From Saccharomonospora sp. CUA-673 (GTDB taxonomy: Bacteria; Actinomycetota; Actinomycetes; Mycobacteriales; Pseudonocardiaceae), in assembly GCF_001942305.1 (NCBI RefSeq), contig NZ_MKKE01000085.1, positions 1 to 64,000 of the forward strand: a stretch of DNA of 64,000 nucleotides, read 5' to 3'. The translations under genes were made by a program, and so were the position numbers. The notes under the pieces were generated by a model. The model was not told the origin of the DNA. It worked only from the letters and a program-made list of their open reading frames with translations, and ran no database searches. This document shows positions 54,716 through 64,000 of this stretch, piece after piece; the stretch's first letter is position 1; each line of letters starts with the position of its first letter.

Positions 54716-56097
54716 GTGACCGCCGCCGCCGACAACAGCGACAACAGCACGAACGAGAACGACGCTCCCGAGCACGAGGCTCCTGACAACGACACCGCGG
54801 AGCGGGTTCCCGCGCGGAAGGTGTTCGGTCTTGCGGTGCCCGCGTTGGGCGTGCTGGCGGCCGAACCGCTGTACGTGCTCGTCGACACCGCCGTGGTCGG
54901 TCACCTGGGTGCGCTGCCGCTGGCGGCGCTCGCGCTCGGCGGGACGCTGTTGGCGCTGGTGTCCACGCAGCTGACGTTCCTGTCCTACGGCACGACGGCG
55001 CGCACGGCCCGGCTGCACGGCGCGGGCCGGCGCGCCGAGGCCGTCGGGGAGGGCGTGCAGGCCACGTGGCTCGCCCTCGCCGTCGGCACGGTCATCGTGG
55101 CGCTGGGCCAGCTGTTCGCGCGGCCGGTCGCGAGCCTGATGTCGGGCAGCGAGGAGATCACCGACGCCGCGGTGTCCTGGCTGCGGATCGCGCTGCTCGG
55201 CACGCCGATGATCCTCGTGACGATGGCCGGCAACGGGTGGATGCGCGGCGTGCAGGACCCCGTTCGCCCGCTGCGGTACGTCCTGGCCGGCAACGGACTG
55301 TCGGCGGTGCTGTGCCCGGTCCTGGTGTACCCGGCGGGACTGGGCCTGGAGGGTTCCGCGATCGCCAACGTCATCGCCCAGACCGTCTCGGGCGGTTTCT
55401 TCCTGGCCGCGCTCGTGCGGGAGCGGGTGCGGCTGCGCCCGCGGCCGTCGGTGATGTGGGCCCAGCTGGTCCTCGGCCGGGACCTCGTGCTGCGCAGTCT
55501 CGGGTTCCAGGCGTGCTTCCTGTCGGCCACGGCCGTCGCGGCGCGCACGTCGACCGAGGCCGTCGGCGCCCACCAGGTGGTGTGGCAACTGTGGACGTTC
55601 CTGTCGCTGGTGCTCGACTCGATCGCCATCGCCGCGCAGTCGCTGATCGGCGCCGCGCTCGGCGGGGGAGCGCGGCGCCGCGCGCAGAGCATCGCCGGCC
55701 AGATCGTGCGCTACGGCCTCGTGCTCGGCTGCGGGCTCGGGATCGCCTTCGCCGCGGTGTCCCAGGTGCTGCCGCTGGCGTTCACCGGCGACGCGGGCGT
55801 GCTCGCGGAGATCCCGCACGCCTGGTGGTTCTTCGTCGCACTGCAGCCCGTGGCCGGGGTGGTGTTCGCCCTCGACGGCGTGCTCCTCGCGCCGGCGACG
55901 CGGCGTTTCTGCGCAACGCCACCCTCGGCAGCGCCCTGCTCGGGTTCCTGCCGCTCATCTGGGCCTCGCTCGGCTTCGGCTGGGGATTGGCCGGCATCTG
56001 GACCGGTCTGACCGTGTTCATGCTGCTGCGGCTCGGATTCGTCGTCGTGCGCTGGCGCGGCGAGCGCTGGGCCGTCACCGGCGCCGTACGCGCGTGA
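54716..56097 (+). CDS. dinF: MATE-family efflux protein (DinF-like), one frame slip
   Basis: About 460 residues with 12 predicted helices. Recognisable are GLAVPALGVLAAEPLYVLVD, TAVVGHLGALPLAALALGG, GWMRGVQDPVRPLRYVLAGN and SIAIAAQSLIGAALGGG. It exports drugs or metabolites by ion antiport. The frame slips near 55897 (GGCGCC as GCGCC); restoring the G gives LLGAGDAAFLRNATLG. GTG 54716 is close to a -10 box. dinF near rbfA is the usual actinobacterial order. Confidence 0.9.
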
Positions 56098-56203
56098 GCA
56101 ACTACACCGGGCAGCCGGGTACTGCGATCGGGCGGCATCGACTAGAACGGACAGGGACGGTGGCGAGTGCCTGTCCGAATCATCCGAGTACGAGGAGAAG
56201 CAG

Positions 56204-57539
56204 GTGCAGGCCAGCCGACCGGCGAACGCCCCGGTGAAGACCTCCCCGCCGCTGCGGGCGTGGATCGTGTGGGGCGCCGGCGCGATCGTGTACCTGCTCG
56301 CCGTGTTCCACCGCGCCTCGTTCGGCGTCGCGGGGCTGAGCGCGGCCGAACGGTTCGGCGTCGGCGCCGCGGCCCTGGGCACGTTCACCGTGCTGCAGGT
56401 CGCCGTGTACGCCGCGATGCAGATCCCCACCGGAATGCTCGTCGACCGCTTCGGCTCGCGGTCGGTGCTCATCGGTGCCGTCGTCATGCTGGGTTCGGGG
56501 CAGGTGCTGCTGGCCGTCGTCGACACCTACGCCCTGGGCCTGCTGGCGCGCGCCGTCCTCGGTGTCGGGGACGCGCTGGCGTTCGTGTCGGTGCTGCGCC
56601 TGGCCGCCAACCACTTCCCGGGCCGGCAGTACGTGCTCGTCACCGCGTTCACCGGATCGCTGGGCTTCCTCGGCAACCTCGGTGCGACGCTGCCGCTGGC
56701 GCTGCTGCTCGAGGGGCCGGGCTGGACGCGACGTTCCTCGGCGTGGGCGTCGCGACGCTCGCGTACGTCGCGGTGGTGCTCGTGGCCGTGCGCGACACCC
56801 CGGAGCGGCGCACCGCCCGCTCGTCGGCCAAGTCGCTGAGGGAGGTCGGCGGCGAACTCCGCGGCGCGTGGCGCGAACCGGGCACCCGGCTGGCGTTCTG
56901 GACGCACTTCTCGATGCCGTTCAGCCTCAACGTGATGACGCTGCTGTGGGGCGTGCCCTACATGGTCGAACAGCTCGGCTACGCCGAGACCACGGCCAGT
57001 TCCCTGCTGATGGTGTTCGTCCTCGGCGCCATGCTCACCAGCCCCTTCGCGGGCGGCTACTTCAGTCGTAGGCCGGACCTGCGGATGCCCACCGTTCTCG
57101 GCTACGGCGCGCTGCTGGCCGTGACGTGGGCCGTGCTGCTGGCCTGGCCGGGGCAGGTACCGGTCGCGGCGCTCGTACCGGCGTTCCTGGTGATGTCGCT
57201 CGGTGCGCCCGTGTCGACCGTCGGGTTCGCCCTCGTGCGCGACTACAACCCGCTGCCGCGCGTCGGCACGGCCACCGGCGCGGTCAACGTCGGCGGGTTT
57301 TGCGCCACCACCGCCGCCTCGCTGCTGGTGGGCATCCTCGTGCAGCTGACCGGCGACTACCGCATCGCACTGCTGTCGGTCATCGCCGTGCTGCTGTTCG
57401 GCGTCTGCCGCGTGCTCGTCTGGTACCGCCGGGTGCGGGCGAGCGTGCTGGCCGCGCAGGACCGCGGCGAGGACGTGCCCGTGCCGATCCGACGCAGGTC
57501 GTGGGACCTCGTGTCGCGCCGGGCGAGGCGCTTCGTTAG
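56204..57539 (+). CDS. MFS transporter, one clear frame slip and unclear 3' end
   Basis: About 440 residues with 12 helices. AWIVWGAGAIVYLLAVFHRA, FGVGAAALGTFTVLQVAVYA and PTGMLVDRFGSRSVLIGAVV (MFS loop motif) are seen. The frame slips near 56732 (ACGGCG as ACGCG). The last frame has no stop before truB and stays open for about 1.9 kb; a second one-base slip in the tail would use TAG 57537-57539, which I take as the likely end. GTG 56204 has GAGGAGAAG upstream. The substrate is unknown. Confidence 0.82.
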
Positions 57540-57542
57540 GGT
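57537..57542 (+). promoter_or_regulatory. Putative -10 box (TAGGGT) for leaderless truB
   Basis: TAGGGT ends 8 bp before GTG 57551, and no ribosome site lies between. It overlaps the probable stop of the MFS gene. Confidence 0.4.
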
Positions 57543-57550
57543 CGTCGGCC

Positions 57551-58435
57551 GTGCCCACACCGCCCGCACCCGGACTGCTCATCGTCGACAAGCCCTCGGG
57601 GATGACGTCCCACGACGTCGTCGCCAAGGCCCGACGTTTCCTCGGCACCCGCAAGATCGGCCACGCGGGCACCCTCGACCCGATGGCCACCGGCGTGCTC
57701 GTGCTCGGCGTCGAACGTGCCACGAAGCTGCTCGGCCACCTGGCCCTCGACCGCAAGACCTACCTGGCGACCATCACGCTCGGCGCCTCGACGACGACCG
57801 ACGACGCCGAGGGCGACGTCCTCGACGAGGCCGACGCGAGCGGGGCCGGCGACGCGGCGATCGCCGACGGCATCGCCGCCCTGACCGGCGATCTGCAGCA
57901 GGTGCCCAGCGCCGTCAGCGCGGTGAAGGTCGACGGCAAGCGTGCCTACGCGCGGGTGCGCGACGGGGAGGAGGTGGACCTGCCGCCGCGGCCGGTCACC
58001 GTGCACCGGTTCGACCTGCTCGCCGCGCGCCGGGTCGGGACCCGCGTCGAACTCGACGTGATGGTCGACTGCTCCTCGGGCACGTACGTGCGCGCGCTGG
58101 CGCGCGACCTGGGCGCCGGCCTCGGCGTGGGCGGGCACCTGACCCAGCTGCGCCGCACCACCGTCGGGCCGTTCAGCCTGGCCGCCGCACGCACCCTCGA
58201 GGCGATCGAGGCCGAACCGGGACTGTCGTTGACGCTGGCCGAGGCCGTCGCGGCGGCGTTCCCGCGACGCGACGTCGACGCCGCCGCGGCCCGCGCGGTG
58301 CGGCACGGCCAGCGGTTGCCCGCCGCCGGTATCGCGGGCACCTACGGCATCTTCGCCCCCGACGGTGTGGCGTTGGCGCTCGCGGAGGACCGTGGCCCGG
58401 TGACCAAGCCGCTCGTCGTGCTCGCGCCCGCCTGA
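57551..58435 (+). CDS. truB: tRNA pseudouridine-55 synthase TruB
   Basis: 294 residues. Start GLLIVDKPSGMTSHDVVAKA, RKIGHAGTLDPMATGVLVLG with the catalytic aspartate in GTLDP, KTYLATITLGASTTTDD, VPSAVSAVKVDGKRAY and CSSGTYVRALARDLG. It makes pseudouridine 55 in the T-loop of tRNAs. Placed between the MFS gene and ribF as in related genomes. Confidence 0.95.
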   Translation: MPTPPAPGLLIVDKPSGMTSHDVVAKARRFLGTRKIGHAGTLDPMATGVLVLGVERATKLLGHLALDRKTYLATITLGASTTTDDAEGDVLDEADASGAGDAAIADGIAALTGDLQQVPSAVSAVKVDGKRAYARVRDGEEVDLPPRPVTVHRFDLLAARRVGTRVELDVMVDCSSGTYVRALARDLGAGLGVGGHLTQLRRTTVGPFSLAAARTLEAIEAEPGLSLTLAEAVAAAFPRRDVDAAAARAVRHGQRLPAAGIAGTYGIFAPDGVALALAEDRGPVTKPLVVLAPA

Positions 58436-58501
58436 GTCCCGGCCACCGCGCCCCAGCTCCCGCGTCCCAGCGCCCGCCGGAGCGCCTGCGGACCGGGTCG
58501 T

Positions 58502-58507
58502 TACGCT
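58502..58507 (+). promoter_or_regulatory. Putative -10 box (TACGCT) for leaderless ribF
   Basis: TACGCT ends 8 bp before GTG 58516, with no Shine-Dalgarno sequence between. Confidence 0.5.
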
Positions 58508-58515
58508 GCTGCATT

Positions 58516-59475
58516 GTGCAGCGTTGGCGCGGTTTGACAGATCTTCCCGGCGGGTGGGGCCGATGCGTCGTCACCATCGGGGTCTTCGACGGGGTGCACC
58601 TGGGCCATCAGGTGCTGATCGAACGGACGGTGGCCACGGCCGGGCAGCTGGGTGTGCCGTCGGTCGTGCTGACCTTCGACCCGCATCCGTCCGAGGTGCT
58701 GCGGCCCGGTTCGCACCCCGCCCAGCTGACGACCCTGCGGCGCAAGGCCGACCTGGTGGAGAAGCTCGGCGTGGACGTGTTCTGCGTGCTGCCGTTCACC
58801 CCGGAGCTGTCGCGGTTGGAACCCGAGGAGTTCGTGCACCAGGTGCTCGTCGACAAGCTTCATGCCGCGGCCGTGATCGTGGGGGAGAACTTCCGCTTCG
58901 GCCGTAAGGGCGCCGGCGACGTGGAGGTGCTCAAGGCGCTCGGCAAGCGGTTCGGCTTCACCGCGCAGGGTGCGACGCTGCAGGGCACGGCGCTGCCCGA
59001 CGGGCAGCAGACGAGCGCGGAGATCACGTTCTCGTCGACGTACGTGCGCTCGTGCATCGACGCCGGTGACGTGCGCGCCGCGGGCGAGGCCCTCGGCCGG
59101 CCCCACCGACTCGAGGGCATCGTCGTGCGGGGCGACGGACGCGGGCACGAACTCGGCTACCCGACGGCGAACCTGTCGACGCCGCGGCTCGCCGCGATCC
59201 CCGCCGACGGCGTGTACGCGTGCTGGTTCGAGCGTGCCGGCGGTCCGCCGGTGGCGGCCGCGGTGTCGGTCGGCACCAACCCGACGTTCTCCGGCCGGGA
59301 ACGCACCGTCGAGGCGTTCGTGCTCGACGTCGACGAGGACTTCTACGGTCAGCAGGTGTCCCTCGATTTCGTCGAACGTCTCCGGGGTCAGATCCGGTTC
59401 GACGGCCCGGAGGGACTGATCGACCAGATGGCCGACGACGTGCGCAGGACCAGGGATTTGCTCGGTTTGTCCTGA
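58516..59475 (+). CDS. ribF: Bifunctional riboflavin kinase/FAD synthetase RibF
   Basis: 319 residues. The FAD synthetase domain shows VVTIGVFDGVHLGHQVLIER, VVLTFDPHPSEVLRP, GENFRFGRKGAGD and SSTYVRSCIDAGD. The riboflavin kinase domain shows GIVVRGDGRGHELGYPTANL and TNPTFSGRERTVEAFVLDVD. It makes FMN and FAD, used by the flavoproteins in this window among others. GTG 58516 starts QRWRGLTDLP. Confidence 0.95.
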   Translation: MQRWRGLTDLPGGWGRCVVTIGVFDGVHLGHQVLIERTVATAGQLGVPSVVLTFDPHPSEVLRPGSHPAQLTTLRRKADLVEKLGVDVFCVLPFTPELSRLEPEEFVHQVLVDKLHAAAVIVGENFRFGRKGAGDVEVLKALGKRFGFTAQGATLQGTALPDGQQTSAEITFSSTYVRSCIDAGDVRAAGEALGRPHRLEGIVVRGDGRGHELGYPTANLSTPRLAAIPADGVYACWFERAGGPPVAAAVSVGTNPTFSGRERTVEAFVLDVDEDFYGQQVSLDFVERLRGQIRFDGPEGLIDQMADDVRRTRDLLGLS

Positions 59476-59625
59476 TGAGCGGCGGCCGGTCGCCTCGGTG
59501 AGACTCCTCCGGCGGGGTGCAATCGCGTTGCGGGGCCGTCGGCTCGTGGCGATCCGTCCGTATTGCCGGGCGCGGCCTGGCAGGATGCCCCCAGGGGCCG
59601 TCCGCGAGGATGGCGGGCGACCGGG

Positions 59626-60132
59626 ATGAACGAGGGGAGCACGACCGACGTGGAAGACCACAAGATCGTCCAGCGCAACATCGCGTTGCAGCGTGAGTGG
59701 TACGGGGAACCGCTCGGCGACCGGGTGCGCAGACTTGTCGTGGCCTTCGACGTGTCGCAGGCGTATCTGGCCGAGGTGCTGGGGATCAGTGCTCCGATGT
59801 TGAGCCAGGTCATGAGTGGACGTCGCGCCAAGATCGGCAACCCCGTGGTGCTCGCGCGCCTGATCATGCTGGAACGCAAGGTACTGACGCCCGACGTCGC
59901 GGGCGGCAGCAAGGAGGCCATCGAGGCGGCGCTCGAGGACGTCAAGGCCGCGCGGCCCACGGTGAGCAGGGACAACGTCCCGCTGGCCTCGGGGCCGGAC
60001 GACCAGGACGTGCTGACGGCGCTGCGCGAGGCCACCGACGGCGAGAACCTGATGGCGGCGGCCGAACGCCTCGACGACGATTTCCCCGCGACCGCCGACC
60101 TGCTGCGCCGCGCGGGCAAGGACCCGCGCTGA
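59626..60132 (+). CDS. XRE-like helix-turn-helix DNA-binding protein
   Basis: 168 residues. A helix-turn-helix lies at about residues 42-68 (DVSQAYLAEVLGISAPMLSQ, VMSGRRAKIGNP). The N-terminus IVQRNIALQREWYGEPLGD and the acidic C-terminus TDGENLMAAAERLDDDFPAT have no recognised domain. A conserved actinobacterial regulator near ribF; targets are unknown. ATG 59626 is used; GTG 59650 with GGGGAG upstream is an alternative. Confidence 0.78.
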   Translation: MNEGSTTDVEDHKIVQRNIALQREWYGEPLGDRVRRLVVAFDVSQAYLAEVLGISAPMLSQVMSGRRAKIGNPVVLARLIMLERKVLTPDVAGGSKEAIEAALEDVKAARPTVSRDNVPLASGPDDQDVLTALREATDGENLMAAAERLDDDFPATADLLRRAGKDPR

Positions 60133-60144
60133 CGCCGGGGTCGC

Positions 60145-60671
60145 GTGAGACTGTTCAGTGCTTTCCCGGTTCCCGCGGCGGCGGCCGACACGCTGCGGCG
60201 GCGGCTGGCCGCGGTCGCAGGACCCCGCGGGGGAGGGCTGCGGTGGACGGCGCAGGACGGCTGGCACCTCACCCTGGGGTTCTACGGTGCGGACGATCCG
60301 CTCGAGCGCCGCGCGTGGCTGGCCGACAGGCTTGCCGGAATGCGGGCCCCGGTGCTGCGCATCGCCGGGGCGGGCACGTTCCCGGGCGTACTGTGGGCCG
60401 GCGTCGAGGCGGGAGCGGCCGGCCGGCGGGCGCTGGCCGACATCGCCGCGGCCGCGCGGCCGGACACCGAGCGCCGGCCGTTCCGGGCGCACGTCACCCT
60501 GCCCGCGGTGGTCCGCCGGCCGTGCTCGAGACGTGGGCGGCCGCCCTGGCGGACCACCGGGGCCCGGAGTGGGCGCCGGCGGCCGTGGTCCTGCTCCGCA
60601 GCGACCGAGGGTCCCACGGGCCCGTGTACACGCCGGTGGGCCGCGTCGACCTCGGCCGTGCGCTGCGGTGA
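60145..60671 (+). CDS. thpR: RNA 2',3'-cyclic phosphodiesterase (2'-5' RNA ligase family), one frame slip
   Basis: About 176 residues. The two HxTx motifs are GWHLTLGFYG and RAHVTLPAVV. The frame slips near 60522 (CCC as CC), after VVRRP, and continues VLETWAAALADHRGPEWAPA, ending at 60671. It opens cyclic phosphate ends of RNA. GTG 60145 starts RLFSAFPVP, the conserved opening. Confidence 0.87.
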
Positions 60672-60684
60672 GGCCGGGCGCTGA

Positions 60685-60690
60685 TAGGCT
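60685..60690 (+). promoter_or_regulatory. Putative -10 box (TAGGCT) for rpsO
   Basis: TAGGCT in the TGATAGGCTGAAC context lies 77 bp before rpsO, the first TANNNT after the thpR stop. Confidence 0.4.
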
Positions 60691-60767
60691 GAACAGCTGA
60701 GTCCGGCTGCGGTCCGTGGCGGCCGGTACTGACCTGACAACACGGCACCGAACACGAGGAGTGACGC

Positions 60768-61037
60768 GTGGCTCTGTCCACCGATGAGAAGAAGTCGATC
60801 CTGTCCGAGTACGGCTTGCACGAGTCGGACACGGGTTCGCCCGAGGCGCAGGTGGCCCTGCTGACCAAGCGGATCGTGGGGCTGACCGAGCACCTCAAGA
60901 CGCACAAGCACGACCACCACTCGCGTCGTGGTCTGCTGCTGCTGGTCGGCCGTCGCCGCCGACTGCTCAACTACGTGATGCAGGTGGACGTCGCGCGCTA
61001 CCGTTCGCTGATCCAGCGACTCGGCCTGCGCCGGTGA
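60768..61037 (+). CDS. rpsO: 30S ribosomal protein S15
   Basis: 89 residues, the normal length. [40 protein letters not shown], the [20 protein letters not shown] motif and [12 protein letters not shown] are seen. It binds 16S rRNA early in 30S assembly. GAGGAGTG lies upstream of GTG 60768. pnp follows after a hairpin, the usual order. Confidence 0.97.
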   Translation: MALSTDEKKSILSEYGLHESDTGSPEAQVALLTKRIVGLTEHLKTHKHDHHSRRGLLLLVGRRRRLLNYVMQVDVARYRSLIQRLGLRR

Positions 61038-61045
61038 CATCATGA

Positions 61046-61080
61046 CGAAGGGGAGTGGCCCACCGGGTCGCTCCCCTTCG
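61046..61080 (+). terminator. Strong hairpin after rpsO
   Basis: A perfect 10-bp stem CGAAGGGGAG/CTCCCCTTCG with a 15-nt loop starts 8 bp after the rpsO stop, without a T-run, as often in actinobacteria. The rest of the 61038-61314 leader holds a weaker GGGAGG...TCCC pairing; nothing else is recognised. Confidence 0.7.
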
Positions 61081-61314
61081 GTCCACCCGGCCCCGCACCG
61101 GCAGGGCCGGACACACCAGGCCGGACACAACACCACAGAGAAGATTCCGCAGCGACACGCGCCGCGTGCGGGGACGCCGCAGCCGGTCCTCGGTAGTGGC
61201 TCCCGGGAGGTTTCCCGAGGCTTCGATCGATGGCCGGCCTCGTACCCCGCCACGTGCCCCGAAGGGCGGGGCTGTGCGTGCCGCGTTGCGATGGTACGAG
61301 GAGTAAGAACAGAT

Positions 61315-63584
61315 ATGACTGATGCAGACGGCATCACCGTGCACGAAACGGAAGCCGTGCTGGACAACGGTCGGTTCGGCACGCGCACGGTGCGCTTCGA
61401 GACGGGCAGGCTGGCCAAGCAGGCCGCCGGCTCGGTCGTGGCGTACCTCGACGACGAGACCATGCTGCTGTCGGCCACCACGGCCTCGAAGCAGCCCAAG
61501 GAGCACTTCGATTTCTTCCCGCTGACGGTGGACGTCGAGGAGCGCATGTACGCCGCCGGCCGGATCCCCGGCGCGTTCTTCCGCAGGGAGGGCCGTCCGT
61601 CCACGGACGCGGTCCTGACCTGCCGACTGATCGACCGCCCGCTGCGCCCGTCGTTCGCCGACGGCCTGCGCAACGAGATCCAGATCGTCATCACGGTGCA
61701 GAGCCTGCACCCCGAGGACCCGTACGACGTGCTGGCGATCAACGCCGCGTCCGCGTCCACGCAGATCGGCGGCCTGCCGTTCTCCGGTCCCATCGGCGGC
61801 GTGCGCATCGCGCTGATCGAGGACCAGTGGGTCGCGTTCCCGACCTGGTCGCAGCTGGAGAAGGCCACGTTCAACATGGTCGTCGCCGGCCGTGTCGTCG
61901 GTGATGACGTCGCGATCATGATGGTCGAGGCCGAGGGCACCGAGAACACGCTCGACCTGGTCGCCGAGGGCGGGACCGCGCCGACCGAGACGACGGTCGC
62001 GCAGGGCCTCGACGCCGCCAAGCCGTTCATCCGCGCCCTGTGCGAGGCGCAGCAGCAGCTCGCCGAGGTCGCGGCCAAGCCGACCGGCGACTACCCGACG
62101 TTCCCGCCCTACCAGCAGGACGCCTACGACGCCGTCGCCGCGATCGCGACCGACGAGCTGACCAAGGCGCTGGCGACCGAGGGCAAGCAGGACCGCGACG
62201 ACGCCACCGACGAGGTCAAGGCCGCCGTCCTGGAGAAGGTCGGCCTCGGCGAGGGCGAGGCGTTCGAGGGCCGTGACAAGGAGATCGGCGCCGCGTTCAA
62301 GTCGCTGACCAAGCAGGTGGTGCGCCAGCGCATCCTGCGCGACAAGGTCCGCATCGACGGCCGCGGCGTGACCGACATCCGCCAGCTGGGCGCCGAGGTC
62401 GCGGTCATCCCGCGGACGCACGGTTCGGCGCTGTTCGAGCGCGGCGAGACCCAGATCATGGGTGTCACCACGCTGAACATGCTGCGCATGGAGCAGACGC
62501 TGGACACGCTCTCTCCGGAGACGTCCAAGCGCTACCTGCACCACTACAACTTCCCGCCGTTCTCCACCGGCGAGACCGGCCGCGTGGGCACGCCCAAGCG
62601 CCGCGAGATCGGCCACGGCATGCTCGCCGAGCGCGCGCTCGTGCCGGTGCTGCCGAAGCGTGACGAGTTCCCCTACGCCATCCGTCAGGTGTCGGAGGCG
62701 CTGGGCTCGAACGGCTCGACGTCGATGGGTTCGGTCTGCGCGTCCACGATGAGCCTGTACAACGCCGGTGTGCCGCTGAAGGCGCCGGTCGCGGGCATCG
62801 CGATGGGCCTGGTGTCCGACGAGGTTGACGGTGAGACGCGTTACGTCGCGCTGACCGACATCCTCGGCGCCGAGGACGCCTTCGGTGACATGGACTTCAA
62901 GGTCGCCGGCACCAAGGACGTCATTACGGCCCTGCAGCTCGACACCAAGCTCGACGGCATCCCGTCCGACGTGCTGGCCGCCGCGCTGAACCAGGCGCGC
63001 GACGCCCGGCTGACGATCATGGACGTGATGTCCGAGGCGATCGACGAGCCGGACGAGATGAGCCCGTACGCCCCGCGCGTGACGAGCGTGAAGATCCCGG
63101 TCGACAAGATCGGCGAGGTCATCGGGCCGAAGGGCAAGATGATCAACACGATCACCGAGGAGACCGGCGCCGACATCTCGATCGAGGACGACGGCACGAT
63201 CTACGTCGCGCCGCCGACGGTCCGTCCGCCGAGGCGGCGATCGACAAGATCAACGCGATCGCCAACCCGCAGTTGCCGAAGGTCGGCGAGCGCTTCCTGG
63301 GCACGGTCGTCAAGACCGCCGCCTTCGGCGCGTTCGTCTCGCTGCTGCCCGGCAAGGACGGCCTCGTGCACATCTCGAAGCTGGGCAACGGCAAGCGCAT
63401 CGGCAAGGTCGAGGACGTCGTGAACGTCGGCGACAAGCTGCGCGTCGAGATCCAGGACATCGACAACCGCGGCAAGATCAGCCTCGTCGTCGTCAACGAG
63501 GACGCGGAGGGCGACACGTCCGCCGCGGCCGAGGGCGACGCGGCCGAGACGGCGGAGACGCCGGAGCCGGCCGCCGCCGAGTAA
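61315..63584 (+). CDS. pnp: Polyribonucleotide nucleotidyltransferase (PNPase/GpsI), one frame slip
   Basis: About 757 residues. Two RNase PH domains ([57 protein letters not shown]), a KH domain ([20 protein letters not shown]) and an S1 domain ([20 protein letters not shown]) followed by an acidic tail. It degrades and adds to RNA 3' ends. The frame slips near 63220 (CCC as CC), between KH and S1. ATG 61315 has GAGGAG upstream and starts [17 protein letters not shown]; a longer in-frame extension to 61042 is rejected. Confidence 0.95.
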
Positions 63585-63609
63585 CGCGGCCGCACCACAC
63601 CCGCACGCG

Positions 63610-63652
63610 ACAGCGACCCGTCGACGGCATTCGTGCCCCGGCGGGTCGCTGT
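63610..63652 (+). terminator. Hairpin terminator after pnp
   Basis: A perfect 11-bp stem ACAGCGACCCG/CGGGTCGCTGT with a 21-nt loop lies 25 bp after the pnp stop. It is followed by GTGTG, not a T-run. Confidence 0.7.
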
Positions 63653-63688
63653 GTGTGCGAGACCGATCCCCGCGACGAAGCAAGGTTG

Positions 63689-64000
63689 ATGGCAGCGCAG
63701 ATTTCCGGCTACGAACAGCCCGTAGGCACCACCCGCACCCTGGAGTCCACATCGGACGGTCCGCGGGTGCGGCGGACCGTGTTGCCCGGTGGCCTGCGCG
63801 TGGTCACCGAGCAGATCCCGGGCGTGCGCTCGGCGACGGTCGGCCTGTGGGTCGGCGTCGGCTCGCGGGACGAGCATCCCGCCGTGGCCGGCGCCGCGCA
63901 CTACCTCGAGCACCTGTTGTTCAAGGGCACCGCGCGCCGCGACGCCACCGATATCGCCGAGGAGGTCGACGCCGTCGGCGGTGAGCTCAACGCCTTCACG
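63689..64000 (+). CDS. M16-family zinc peptidase (PepR-like), cut by the window end
   Basis: The first 104 residues are present. VRRTVLPGGLRVVTEQIPGV and the zinc motif AAHYLEHLLFKGT (HxxEH) are clear signatures, followed by AEEVDAVGGELNAFT. The gene lies directly after pnp, as the M16 peptidase gene does in mycobacteria. The start is ATG 63689. The rest is outside the window. Confidence 0.93.
   Translation, partial: MAAQISGYEQPVGTTRTLESTSDGPRVRRTVLPGGLRVVTEQIPGVRSATVGLWVGVGSRDEHPAVAGAAHYLEHLLFKGTARRDATDIAEEVDAVGGELNAFT

Noticed and set aside
61042-61314. N-terminal extension of pnp
   Set aside because: It crosses the rpsO hairpin, has no conserved residues, and a good ribosome site precedes ATG 61315.

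Overview
The window is very high in G+C, uses many GTG starts, and has a gene order typical of actinobacteria: rimP-nusA-ylxR-infB-DUF503-rbfA ... truB-ribF ... rpsO-pnp-M16 peptidase, and dnaG near tRNA-Asn. FolP2, LigC/Prim-PolC, ECF41 and 13E12-type HNH proteins, together with the style of intergenic repeats, fit a Pseudonocardiales-like actinomycete. That placement is inference.

Layout. 1-480: a structured intergenic module and a 21-bp repeat array. 480-5900: ECF41 sigma factor, dnaG, a trans-aconitate methyltransferase behind two palindromic operators, tRNA-Asn with terminator, and a DinB-like protein. 6000-9730: a PaoABC-like molybdenum aldehyde oxidoreductase whose FAD subunit lies on the opposite strand. 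9.9-16.3 kb: CPA2 antiporter, hydrolase, His-rich PepSY membrane protein, MFS exporter. 16.3-22.5 kb: folP2, then a formate dehydrogenase operon (fdhA-fdhB-nrfD-type) in which fdhA has an in-frame UGA at the selenocysteine site followed by a SECIS hairpin. 22.5-32 kb: two TetR regulators and acyl-CoA genes, including a thiolase-like/crotonase fusion, an acyl-CoA ligase and a crotonase; also VKOR, a methyltransferase and a phosphatase. 32.5-34.7 kb: Prim-PolC and LigC repair pair. 34.7-45.7 kb: group-2 sigma factor, GlxA-type and MocR-type regulators, a flavodoxin-fold oxidoreductase, PH-domain membrane proteins, PLP enzyme, ferritin-like lipoprotein. 45.8-64 kb: the translation/RNA metabolism block, broken by an HNH gene, a long inverted-repeat element, a second 21-bp array and a tRNA-type methyltransferase, and ending in pnp and the start of an M16 peptidase.

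Sequence quality. About 19 genes, including essential ones (dnaG, infB, pnp), carry one to three single-base frame slips. Wherever the intended codon can be inferred, the slip is one base in a short G or C run (for example GG read as G). I treat these as sequence errors, annotate the whole genes and give the slip positions; I do not call them pseudogenes.

Most novel features: (i) the UGA/SECIS selenocysteine signal; (ii) a repeated module seen at 92-192 and 53295-53400, the second copy forming a 58-bp-arm inverted repeat; (iii) four arrays of 21-bp units, each directly downstream of a stop codon and in the same orientation relative to the preceding gene; (iv) the thiolase-like/crotonase fusion.
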